Source of the DNA: Cymodocea nodosa | Lineage: Eukaryota > Streptophyta > Magnoliopsida > Alismatales > Cymodoceaceae | Direction of reading: 5' to 3' | NCBI GenBank assembly: GCA_036874045.1 | Contig: JAZBRI010000009.1 | Coordinates: 1,736,001 to 1,800,000, forward strand | DNA length: 64,000 nucleotides | In this document: piece by piece, positions 1-9,765 of the stretch | Layout of the letters: each line of letters begins with the position of its first letter | Position numbering within the stretch: the first letter of the stretch is position 1 | The notes under the pieces: model-generated | The model's database searches: none | The model's input: only the letters and a program-made list of their open reading frames with translations | What the model was told of the DNA's origin: nothing | Position numbers and translations under genes: made by a program

Positions 1-1742
1 CTAGTCCCTTAGCAAACTAAGATCTAATTAATTGGTCTTTAAAAGTGCTAGAATTAATTCTTCCCCTTTGTTTTCTTCTGTTTAGCATAAAAATATATTC
101 TGTATGTTTCAGTAATCAACCTGCAAATATACTTAGAATATATGTAAATTACATACGAAGTATATCATCATCACATAGGTGTTAATTATATTATCATTTG
201 TTCTTCTTTTCATCATCTGTCATCCTGAATTTTCCAATAAGATTTCTAGAAGAAATTTCAACAACATATGAATCAAAGTACAATCCAATTCAATTTGATT
301 AAGACAAGTAGAATAAAGAATTGTATCTCCATTAAACAACTTCAAAAGTCAATTCCAGATTCATATTTCAGCAATTCTAGATAATAGAAAATATACTCGA
401 TTCATAAGATATCTTGTATTTCACAAAACACTTGAATCTTTTCAGAACAGTATATGTATATATATATATATATATTTTTTTTCGTACTTGAAAAGTTAAT
501 TTGACAAGCTTGAATCATTCAAGAGCTTTCTAATGTACCCATGTAACGAGCTTTCAGTCAACAATCCCAGATCTGATCAGGATCTTAGGTTGCAAGATTT
601 CAAGAGTCCTTTTTCAAGTCAACAATCCTTACATACCTATCTGCTCAAGTACAAAAGTCTCGTGATCAAACAAGTCAATAAACTCTCAAAATTTTCTCTT
701 CTCTTTTTTTTTTTTTTTTTTATACTACAAACACAAAACAAAACATTAATCACATACTATATATGTATGTATTTCATTAATACAGATGCAGTAAAACACC
801 AATCTCATATAATTATGCTTCTATCATTTACTGAAAATATGAATCCATAACAATAAGCTCATACTTTTTCTGTAGTTTAATAAGATCTACACATAAATCA
901 TTCTATAAGTTCAATCAGTCAAATTAAATGTATCTTTAATCATATGTGTTTCATTTAATCTAGAATTCACATCTCAGCTCTTTTAGGACTTTAGATAATT
1001 TACTGATTTTTTCATTAAGCATTCTGATTTCATTTTAAAATCGTGAAACTGTTAAACTCATGAAATTCAGAAAAAACATAAGATACTATATCTAGATTTG
1101 CATAACTAGTAAATTCAATAGCATCTTATATAGCCTTCTAAATATAACATTCAAGTAATTTATAAAAATTTTATAGTCTCATTTATCAGATAGTTACAGC
1201 AAGTTCATAAAAAATTTTAATTTCCTCAAAACTTTGTAGTACTATTTTAATTTCTTTAATTAACAAACTTACATGGCTGTTACTTCAATTACCTCCCCCC
1301 CATACCTACATTTTGCATTGTCCTCAATGTAAAAAGATTTCACAATAAGTACAGTAATTGTAGCAGGCATGAATACAGTTTTGCTTGATTTAAAATTCAA
1401 GATGAGTAATTAGTTACATACCTTATTTCATTTGTATCTCCTACATATTCTGATTTTTAATTCTAAAAAACTTTTCATTCATAGATAAAAGCAAAATATA
1501 AAACAAAATAACATTTAACAGATATTAATAAATCAATGTCTTGTGTGGAACCCAAACTCCTATGCCTTTGGTGGCTCACAAGCAAGCCAGTTGGTTTCCT
1601 AGAACAGATACCAACAAACTGGATTGATATTTTGTTTTGTTTGTTTTTTTTTTATAAAATGAACATGAAAACTTCAAAATTCTTTTTTTTAAAAAAAAAT
1701 AAATGCATAATGCACACAACATTAAACACACAAAATCACAAC
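1..1742 (-). other. 3' noncoding region of element A
   Basis: No gene. The block is colinear with the 3' region of element B (42700-45046, 51885-52044, 60690-61108) and, surprisingly, with copia D (about 14750-15600). It contains poly-T and AT runs, the conserved GAGGACAATG plus G-tract motif at 1291-1330, and the CTAAGGGACTAG motif at the very start, next to the missing 3' LTR. Confidence 0.8.
1291..1330 (-). promoter_or_regulatory. Conserved hairpin plus G-tract (internal PPT-like) motif
   Basis: Minus strand reads ACATTGAGGACAATG, a CATTG/CAATG inverted repeat, followed about 10 bases later by GGTATGGGGGGGAGG. The same pair occurs in B (43146-43185) and, weakened, in F (48121-48170). From general knowledge, similar motifs sit in the 3' regions of Athila/Tat elements and may act as a second polypurine tract; the function is inferred. 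Confidence 0.55.
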
Positions 1743-1817
1743 TTAAGAACATGATTGAAAAGTAGAAACAAATGGAATAAATGTATCAGTCCAAGTAAAC
1801 TTTTTAAGCATAGTTCT
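1743..1817 (-). pseudogene. 3' remnant of the F-box ORF (ORF4) in element A
   Basis: Twenty-five codons ending in TAA match the C-terminus of the F-box ORF of element B (which ends at 42699), including the shared ending TFIPFV(S/T)TFQSCS and stop. Upstream in A the match stops in a run of A bases and nothing resembling the F-box body is found in the roughly 390 bp up to ORF3. The simplest reading is that the ancestor of A and B carried the whole ORF and A lost most of it by deletion. Confidence 0.65.
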
Positions 1818-2207
1818 TTTTTTTTTTTTTCTTTTTCATTCTACTAATTGAAATAAAGTTAAATTTGTCATTAATGCATAATTTTGATTAAAATTCATTT
1901 AAATCTAAACCTTATATAAAGATTTAACTTGCAGGTCATTTTATGTTATGTAGAATTTACATTTTACCTTACAACATGCAGAAATTTTTAAGTAGTTATC
2001 CTGTGATTCAGTAAATTGTAAATCTGTTGCATATTCATTCTTAAAGTTTCACAATGACATAATATTCAATAAATTCCATTCATTTCACATCCAAAACACG
2101 TATGAAAATTGCATCTGAGAAATTACATTCATTAATATGAATCAATTACATTACAAGTACATCATGCAATTTCATACAATTTTATACAAGTAAACGAACA
2201 ATACAAT

Positions 2208-4433
2208 TTAATCTCTATGCCTAAGTTCATCTACTTCCTTCTAGAGTTTTTCTAATTGAAGCTCTAATTGATTAATCCTCTCTACTGCTCTTGTAATTCC
2301 TCGAGAAGGTACAGCTAGTTCTGCAGCTACAAAATTTTTGTATTCTTACATTGAAATGGTTCTTGATCTGATCCTTTTTGATGTCCATTTAGTGAAATCG
2401 ATACAGTCCACCATCAGTAATGGAATCAAATCTCCATAAAATAATTTCTTCTTTACTGCTTTCAGCTTGGAGATAAAAACTACAGACCAATTTATTTGGA
2501 TCTTATTTACAACTGCATATGTGGCCCATTTGACAAATTAACTTAATTCTATGTCATGGCCCTGTCGTTGATAAACATTCTTAATCAGAATGTTAGCTAC
2601 CATGTGTGCTTTACCATTTAAATGCTTCAATTTGTTTAATAATGTCACATCAGGATTGATAGCTAAACAATCCTTAATTTGCTGTTCAGACCATTCAACT
2701 ACAGTTGTATCTTCCAAAATTGTTATTCCTTCATTTTTTAAACCAAAAATGTTGTGGAGAAGCTTTGGTGTTATCTGTACATCAGCTTCCTCCACATTGA
2801 AAATTAATCCTCTTTCTCCTTCTCTTAAATTTGCATAAAAACAGGGCACTAAATTCTCATATATTGCATGCCCTCTTTCTTGTGAAATGAATTGCATTAG
2901 ACCTTGGAATTCAAATAAATCTTTGATTTCTTGCATTCCATCCTAATTTACTGGTCTACTGTAAATAATGTCGTAACCCCTTATTTCTTGGTATTTGGTA
3001 TAAGCTTCCTGTCTACAAAAATGTACTTCATTTAAAATTGTTGTTTCAGTCGGGTCAGGAAGGTGACTTTGTTGCTCTAGAGGGGTTTGCTCTTGCTCTT
3101 CCTCTTTTATAGGCTGCATTTGAATATTTTCTACAGATTCTTGAATTTTTTTTTCTGTTTGTGGTGGTGAGCCGGCAAAACTCTCCACTCTGTCTTGAAT
3201 TCTCTCCATAAATTGCTGAAGAGTATCTTGTTCTTCAATGGAATCTATGAAATTATTTTTGTCCAAATGGCTTCTTTCAGCCTTTTCATTTTCTGCTCTT
3301 TCTTTTTCCTCCTGACTACCAATCTGTTCTGTTACTGTTCTTTCTGATTCTGTAACAGATTGGGATGGAGTCACGGGCAATTCAGTTTCTGCCCTAATTT
3401 CTGTTTCTTCTTGTACAGGCTGTAGACTAATTTCAACCTAATTTTCTTCTTTTCTTTGCTCCTCCTCAGAATCGGATAGCAGGTTAATAAAAATCTGCTC
3501 CATAGGCCCTGTAAAAATTGGTACTTCAGATTTAATTTCCTCATATTCATGCACTTTTTCTTTTCCTTTCTTTTTTTTGATTAGTTGCGCCTGTTCTTCC
3601 TCTTCATCTTCTGAAATTAAATATACAAAAATAGGTTCTGTAGGCCTTCGAGCCATAGGTACTGGCTCTTCCTGTTTAACTTTTTCTATAATTACTGGTC
3701 TCGAAGGACCAACTTCATCTCCTTTTGCAGCAGGTTTGGCAGTAGCTTCTTGACGTTGTTCCACTTTGATTTTATATTGGGCTTTCAACTTTTCTGCAGC
3801 CCTCTTTTTGTAAAGTGCATCAAACACTAGGTGTGCTTTGGCCACTACCAAATCTTCTGATTCTCCTTGGTTCTTCCCAACTTGAACTAGTTCTTCAAAT
3901 TCTCTTATTTCTTCTTCAGTCGAAGGCCCCATCATTTCTACTCGTGCCAATGGCTTAAATGGTGGAATTGAAGGTCCAGGCTGCTGCTCCTCAAGAACAG
4001 GTCTTTCAACAGTCGACTCCTCCTGTCCTTCAGTTGCCTCTTCTTCATTTTCTTTCCTTGCTTGCTCTTAGATCACCCATTTAGCTCGTCTACGGATTCG
4101 TCTTTTGAACTAGAGCCGGGACTTACGTTGGATTAATTCTAGGGCTACTTCATTGTTTGGTCGTATCTTTCTTTCTTTACTTACTGCAATTTCAGTTGTC
4201 ACTCTAATTTGAGTCTCCATTATCTATGGTATCTGTATTTCTAACTCAACCAAAATTTTTCTCAAGTTAAAGAGTTTTGATTCTACCTTTTGTAGCTCTT
4301 TCTCTCTTGTTGTATTTCTGATCTTCTATCGCGTGTGCCATTCTTCAGATTCCTTCAAAAACTGTGCAGTGTCCACTGCCTCTTCCCAGAATTCAAGTGT
4401 CATCTTCCTCATCGTGGAGTTACACAACATCAT
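2208..4433 (-). pseudogene. ORF3 of element A (env-position accessory protein, plant transposon protein domain)
   Basis: One reading frame of about 740 codons from ATG 4433-4431 to TAA 2210-2208. It is interrupted by nine stops (six TAG, three TAA) but no frameshift. The N-terminal half is highly charged and Glu/Lys/Gln-rich with coiled-coil character; the C-terminal half (about 2940-2420) holds a folded domain with FEFQGLMQF, CFYANL and FGLKNEG. The pattern resembles the 'putative plant transposon protein' domain often found with Athila elements (family assignment from memory, not searched). The tail (about 2320-2210) is a second coiled coil. Homologous ORFs lie in copia D and E. No signal peptide or clear membrane segment is seen, so it does not look like a classical envelope protein. 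Function unknown. Confidence 0.75.
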
Positions 4434-4720
4434 AGAATCACTCTGATTTCTGCTGTTCTAGATTCTAAATGATTTGCAAGATAATGCCCTCAAAGCCCTA
4501 GGTTTTAGTTTAAATAAGCCCTAAGTTTAGGCAGGTAATCGGGTCATTTCCCGAACCAATTATTACTATTTTATCCAAGGTCTTAGCTATAGTACTCCAT
4601 TGAGTTACAGTTAACTCAATGGAATAAGCTCGTTGACTAACTCAATACTCAACGGAGTACGCTTGTTGAGTTAAGCGTAACTCAATAGACTCCCCGTACA
4701 AGCAAATATAATAATAAAAA
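4434..4720 (-). promoter_or_regulatory. Putative internal promoter of ORF3 in element A
   Basis: Between the end of integrase and the ORF3 ATG the minus strand carries repeated GTTGAGTTA / TAACTCAA(C/T)G pairs (4595-4690), the motif that fills the LTRs. They are followed by a TATA-like GCTTATTTAAACTA about 80-90 bp before the ATG. Copia D has the same arrangement before its ORF3 (CCCTATTTAAACAC). This suggests ORF3 is transcribed from its own promoter; that is inference from motif and position. Confidence 0.45.
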
Positions 4721-4749
4721 TATTACAGAGAATAGTTTTTCTATTTTTT

Positions 4750-4925
4750 TTTTCCCGGTTTAACCGATACTATGTTTCGGTCAGACCTAAATATTTTTTA
4801 TTTTTTTTATTTTTCTTTCAGTTGAACCGATACTAAGTTTTGGTAAAACCAACATTTTTTTCTGAAAATTAATATACATATTTTTTTATGTTCCGGTCAT
4901 ATCAATGGATCTAGTTGGTTGAACC
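4750..4925. repeat. Degenerate tandem repeat between pol and ORF3
   Basis: A unit resembling GAACCGATACTAAGTTTTGG (and TTAACCGATACTATGTTTCGG) occurs at about 4758 and 4822, with a weaker relative (GGTCATATC, GTTGGTTGAACC) at about 4892. The units are spaced about 65-70 bp and separated by T-rich spacers. Each contains an imperfect GGTT...AACC dyad. The adjoining 4926-5000 is AT-rich with a short TA run. No gene. Confidence 0.5.
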
Positions 4926-5005
4926 ACAATGATTTTTATGTTTTATATATATTTTTAATGTTTTTATTATTATATATATATATAAACATAAAAACTGATT
5001 TCTTA

Positions 5006-6200
5006 CTAAGTAAAGCTCGAGTAGTCCTCTACTCTGACTTCTTCTATAATTCCAAAGGAGCTTTTTGGTGTTTTCAGAATAGGTTTAAGTCTTTGTCCAT
5101 TTACTTTAAATATATTCTGATTTTTAGGATTTTCAATTTCAATAGCTCCATAAGGATAAATATTTTGAATTATGTAAGGTCCTGCCCATCTAGATTTCAA
5201 TTTTCCTAGATGGTTATGGAGTCTAGCTATATAAAGATATACTTCTTGTCCTATTTCAAAGCTTTTAGGAATAATTTTTCTATCATGCCAAAATTTAATT
5301 TTTTCTTTTTCTCTTACAGTCTTCGAATAAGCTTCATTTCTAAATTCTTCTAATTCAATTAATTACATTTTTCTATTTTCAGCAGCTTGATTTAAATTAG
5401 TGTTTAGAGTTTTTAATGCCCAATAAGCTTTATGTTCTATTTCAGCAAGTAAATGACAACTTTTTCCATATACTAGCCTAAAAGGTGATATACTTAAGCT
5501 CGTTTTATAAGCAGTTCTGTAAGCCCAAAGTGCATCTATCAATCTATTAGCCCAATCTGTTCTAGTAGGATTTACTACTTTTTCTAAGATTAATTTAATT
5601 TGTTTGCTTGCACTTTCTACTTGTCCACTTGTTTGTGGATGATATGATATTACAATTTTATAGTTTATTCCATATTTCTTCATTAAGGCTTCAAAACTTC
5701 TATTACAGAAATGAGTTCCTCTATCACTGATAATACCTTTAGGTATTCCAAATCTGGCAAATATATTTGTTCTTATAAATTGTATTACCACTTTGTTATC
5801 ATTAGTTTTTGTAGGAATAGTTTCTATCTATTTAGATACATAATCCACCCCCAACAATATGTAATTAAATTGATTAGACATAGGAAATGGACCCATAAAA
5901 TCTATTCCCCACACATCAAAGATTTCAACCTCAATAATAGGATTAAGAGGCATCATATTCCTCTTTGATATTCTTCTTATTTGTTGATATCTTAAACAAC
6001 TTAAGCAATATTTATGAGCATATTTGAATAGTGTTGGCCAATAAAACACACATTGTAGAATTTTTGCAGCAGTTTTCCCTGAACCAAAATGTCCTCCACA
6101 AGCTTGGTCATGACTGAAAGACAATATGCTCAGATATTCAGTTTCTAGAACACACCTCCTTAAAACCAAATTAGGACATTTCTTAAATAAGTATGGGTCT
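5006..6200 (-). pseudogene. Integrase region of element A
   Basis: Contains the HHCC zinc-binding N-terminus ([10 protein letters not shown]...CLSCLR) and the core start [11 protein letters not shown] with the first catalytic Asp. The second Asp lies in IISDRGTHFCN and the Glu in QTSGQVESASKQ. The C-terminal segment with RWAGPYII and IFKVNGQRLKP ends near 5006. These are the features of a Ty3/gypsy integrase, which inserts the cDNA into host chromatin. The frame is the same as the RNase H part but broken by stops (for example near 5828 and 5360). Inactive as it stands. Confidence 0.85.
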
Positions 6201-7569
6201 TCCCAATAGTAATATTTTACTCTTGAGAAAAACAATTTCTTATCCTGTCTATTCCAATCCTTAGGTGTTAGACTAGTAACTAAGTAATTAACTATGTCTG
6301 CATACCAAGGTATTGTGTTGATGGTCATTAATTGTTCATCAGGAAAATTATCCTTAATTTCAATATTTGATTTTTCTATTTGTAATCTTGATAAATGATT
6401 TGCTACTACATTCTCACAACCTTTTTTATCTTTAATTTCTAGATCAAATTCTTGTAATAATAATATCCATCGGATCAATCTAGGTTTAGTTTCTTTTTTC
6501 TTTATTAGATGTTTTAAAGCTGAATGATCCGTGTATACTATTACTATAGCTCCAATCAGATATGATCTAAACTTTTCTAAAGCAAACACAACAGCTAATA
6601 ATTCTTTTTCAGTAGTTGTGTAATTAACTTGAGCATCATTTAAGGTTTTTCTTGCATAATGAATCACTCTAGGAGATTTTTCTATCTTTTGTCCTAACAC
6701 TACTCCTACAGCAAAATCAGAAGCATCGCACATTAATTCAAATGGATGGTTCCAATCAGGTGCTTGAATTATAGGAGTTGAAATTAAGTTAGTCTTAAGT
6801 CTGAAAAATTCTTCCTTGCAATTTTTATCAAAGTTAAATGGAACATCTTTTAATAGATTAGTTAAAGGTCTAGCTATCTTGCTAAAGTCTTTAATAAATC
6901 TTCTATAAAAACCAGCATGTCCTAGAAATGATCTAATATCTTTTACTGATTTAGGTTCAAGTAGATTAGAAATTACTTCTATTTTAGCTTTATTACTTCC
7001 AACCCTTTCTTAGAAACAACATGCCTTAAGACTATTCCTCGTTTAACCATGAAGTAACATTTTTCCCAATTTAAAACCAGATTTTTTTCCACATAGCGTT
7101 TTAATATTTGGTCTAAATTGCTTAAACAAACTTCATATGAGTTGCCATATACAGTAAAATCATCCATAAATATTTCTAAAAAAACTTCAGTCATTCTAGT
7201 AAATATGCCCTGCACACACCTTTGAAAGGTAGCTAGCGCATTGCATAATCTGAATGGCATTCTTTTAAAAGCATAAGTTCCATTAGGACAGGTGAAAGTT
7301 GTTTTCTCTTGATCCTCTAATGCTAATGGAATTTGATTATATCCTGAATACCTATCTAGGAAATAAAAATATTCTTGCCGTGCTAATCTTTCCAGCATTT
7401 GATCTATAAAAGGTAAGGGAAAATGATCTTTCCTAGTCACAACATTCAGCTTTCTATAATCTATACATACTCTCCAGCCTGATTGAATTCTAGTAGGTAT
7501 CAAGTTTTGACTTTCATTCCTAATAACTGTTAATCCTGATTTCTTGGGAACTACATGGATTGGACTAAC
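6201..7569 (-). pseudogene. Reverse transcriptase and RNase H of element A
   Basis: The RT begins with a YRKLN palm motif, continues through the MPFRLCNA region and has the catalytic FMDDF at 7170-7156. The RNase H part starts with [14 protein letters not shown] near 6733 and includes [18 protein letters not shown] and TDHSALKHL. Family relatives usually have MPFGLCNAPATFQR; here the Gly and Pro are replaced, a sign of decay. RT and the upstream gag/protease share one frame, whereas RNase H/integrase is in another, so one indel lies between about 6979 and 6733. Several stops interrupt the rest. Confidence 0.88.
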
Positions 7570-8676
7570 CTACGAGCTATCAGAAATCAGATAAATTATA
7601 TCATTATCTAACCATTTAACTATTTCCTTCCTGACTACTTCTTTAAGGTTTGGATTTAATCTCCTCTTAGGAATTCTAACAGGTTTAGCATTCTCTTCTA
7701 AATATATGTGGTGACAGCATAAAGTTGAACTTAACCCTTTTATATCAATCATAATGCATCCTATTGCTTCTTTATAACTTTTTACTACCTCTTTTAATTT
7801 AGCTATTTGATCTTCTTTTAAATCTGAAGAAATAATGGTTGGGTAGGTTTGTTTATTTTCCAGAAATATATAGGTTAATTCAGGAGGTAAATGTTTTAAT
7901 TCTAAATGCTGCCCATCAGAAGCTAAAGCTCCTAATTGAACATCATCATTTTCTAAATGAGTTTCTTCCTGATCTCCTTCTATATTTATGCTTTCACTTT
8001 CTTCTAAAATTTCAGAATTGATTTGCCTATTTAATTCCTCTTGAATCACATCATCTAACATATCTCCTTCATCCTCTAAAAAGTCTATGGTATGTAAGGA
8101 CATTTCTAACTCCTCAAACCTTTCTGGTTTGAAAATATTTAATTGAGTATCCGCATTACCATATGCTAATTTCATTACTCCAGTTTTACAATTTATAACA
8201 ACCCCTGATGTTGCTAAAAATGGCCTTCCCAAAATTAAAGATGTATCACTATTTTTATGCTTAATTTGTTAGGAATCCAAAATTACAATATCAATAGGAT
8301 ATATAAAATTTTTGATTTCAATTAAGACATCCTCTATTTTTCCTCTAGGGTATCTTATACTTCTATTAGCTAATTGAATAACCATACTAGTAGGAGTTAA
8401 GTCTTCTAATTCTAAGGATGCAAATATATCACTTGGCATAACATTTATACCTGCACCTAAGTCTATTAAGGTTCTTTCTAGAATGGTATTTCCTATGGTG
8501 CATGATATAACAGGGATTCCAAGATCAGATAACTTTTTAGGAATTTGTGGTAGAAATAGGGAACTACTTTGCTCAGCTAAAAAGACCTTTCTAAGAATTT
8601 TTCGCTCTCTTTTCTTAGTACACCAATCCTTTAGAAATTTAGCACAAGGTGGCATTTTCTGCAATAGATCTAACAA
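7570..8676 (-). pseudogene. Aspartic protease and linker of element A
   Basis: The protease centre is DLGAGINVMP, with the catalytic Asp codon near 8463, in the form typical of Athila (D-x-G-A-x-x-N-x-M-P). Downstream comes GRPFLATSGVVINCKTG, which is characteristic of the segment between protease and RT in this lineage. A TAG at about 8269 separates the two in the same frame. The protease would process Gag-Pol inside the particle. Confidence 0.85.
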
Positions 8677-8721
8677 AGGAATGTTAACTTGTACTTTTTC
8701 AAAAATTTCTCTGATTTTTTC

Positions 8722-9740
8722 TTATTTTTCAGGTATTGTTTGTTGTAATCTTTCAGGATAGGGTGCTAAAGATTTTGATTTCAAAGACTCTTTTTCTTTC
8801 AGTTGATTTGTTTGATCATTTTTAGCTTCATTCGCATATTCAGATTGTTCTTTAGTGATTTCTAGATTTTCAGCTATTACATTTTCGTTATCATTTTGAT
8901 TTTTACTCTTATCCACCTTCATATCATTTTCATTTTGAGTTCTTGGTGGTATATCAGTTCCAGATCTTAATGTTACACATACATCTTCCAGATTTTCATT
9001 ACTTTCATGATGTTTTTGTATATCATTTTCGTGATTATGATCTTCAATTGTTTTTAGTTTTAAAGTGCATTCTTTAAATTCTCTTGCATTAGTATTTTCT
9101 ATTTGCTGTATATTTTGCAAATTATGCAGGTTTATAACATTATAATTTTCATTGTCTTGTTGCATAACTTGTATTTTCATTGCATTTTCGTCTAATGCTT
9201 TTAATTTTCTTTACAGATCATCTAATTTCATTGCATTTAATTTTTGATCAATTTTCATTATGGTTTTTTCAGTTTCGTAAATTATATCCTTTTTAGGTTC
9301 CGAATATGCTTCCTTATAGTTTACTTAGTTGACTTCTTGTTGTTGACACATAAAGTATTCCAGTTTAACCAGATTTTGCTCTATACTATGCTCCAGTCTG
9401 TCATACCTATCCCAAACTTCAATGTCTCTCAACATATTACACATTCTATACTGACCATTAGTTGGGTAAACTATAGGATTCTCATACTCGACTCTATTAT
9501 ATTTAGGATAATTCATTTCTTGTTCATGGGATCTAACCATCTGTAAATGTCTCAGTTTCAAACAGTCAGAAATGTCGTGACCTTCAGAATTGCAGAATTC
9601 ACATATGCTAATTACAGGTTTCAGAAATCTTTGAGCATAAGCATATGCCATATTCTCAATTACAGAAGAAAACACACAACTCTGGCTATTAAAACGAAAT
9701 AGCTCTAATAATTGCTTATATCTATTCAATTTAATTCAAT
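8722..9740 (-). pseudogene. Truncated gag of element A (zinc knuckle and linker)
   Basis: The zinc knuckle CEFCNSEGHDISDC (C-x2-C-x4-H-x4-C) lies only about 130 bp from the primer site, so the normal large N-terminal Gag domain is absent. After the knuckle the frame (9180-8722) is rich in Asn, Glu and Lys and resembles the low-complexity gag-protease linker. Stops separate the pieces near 9325 and 9185, all in the frame that continues into protease and RT. Either gag was deleted next to the LTR or A is a non-autonomous variant depending on Gag from relatives. Confidence 0.75.
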
Positions 9741-9758
9741 TCCCCAACAACGGCGCCA
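9741..9758 (-). promoter_or_regulatory. Primer-binding site of element A (tRNA-Asp type)
   Basis: The minus strand reads TGGCGCCGTTGTTGGGGA, seven bases inside the 5' LTR. It matches the complement of the plant tRNA-Asp 3' end except for two C-to-T differences. This primer choice is typical of Athila-type elements. Confidence 0.8.
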
Positions 9759-9765
9759 TAAAACT

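Noticed and set aside
2538-4433. ORF3 as a true retroviral envelope protein
   Set aside because: It lies in the env position, but there is no signal peptide, no clear transmembrane anchor and no fusion-peptide-like segment; it is mostly charged coiled coil.
5006-5968. Plus-strand ORFs at 4919-5209 and 5711-5968
   Set aside because: They are shadows of the minus-strand integrase frame.
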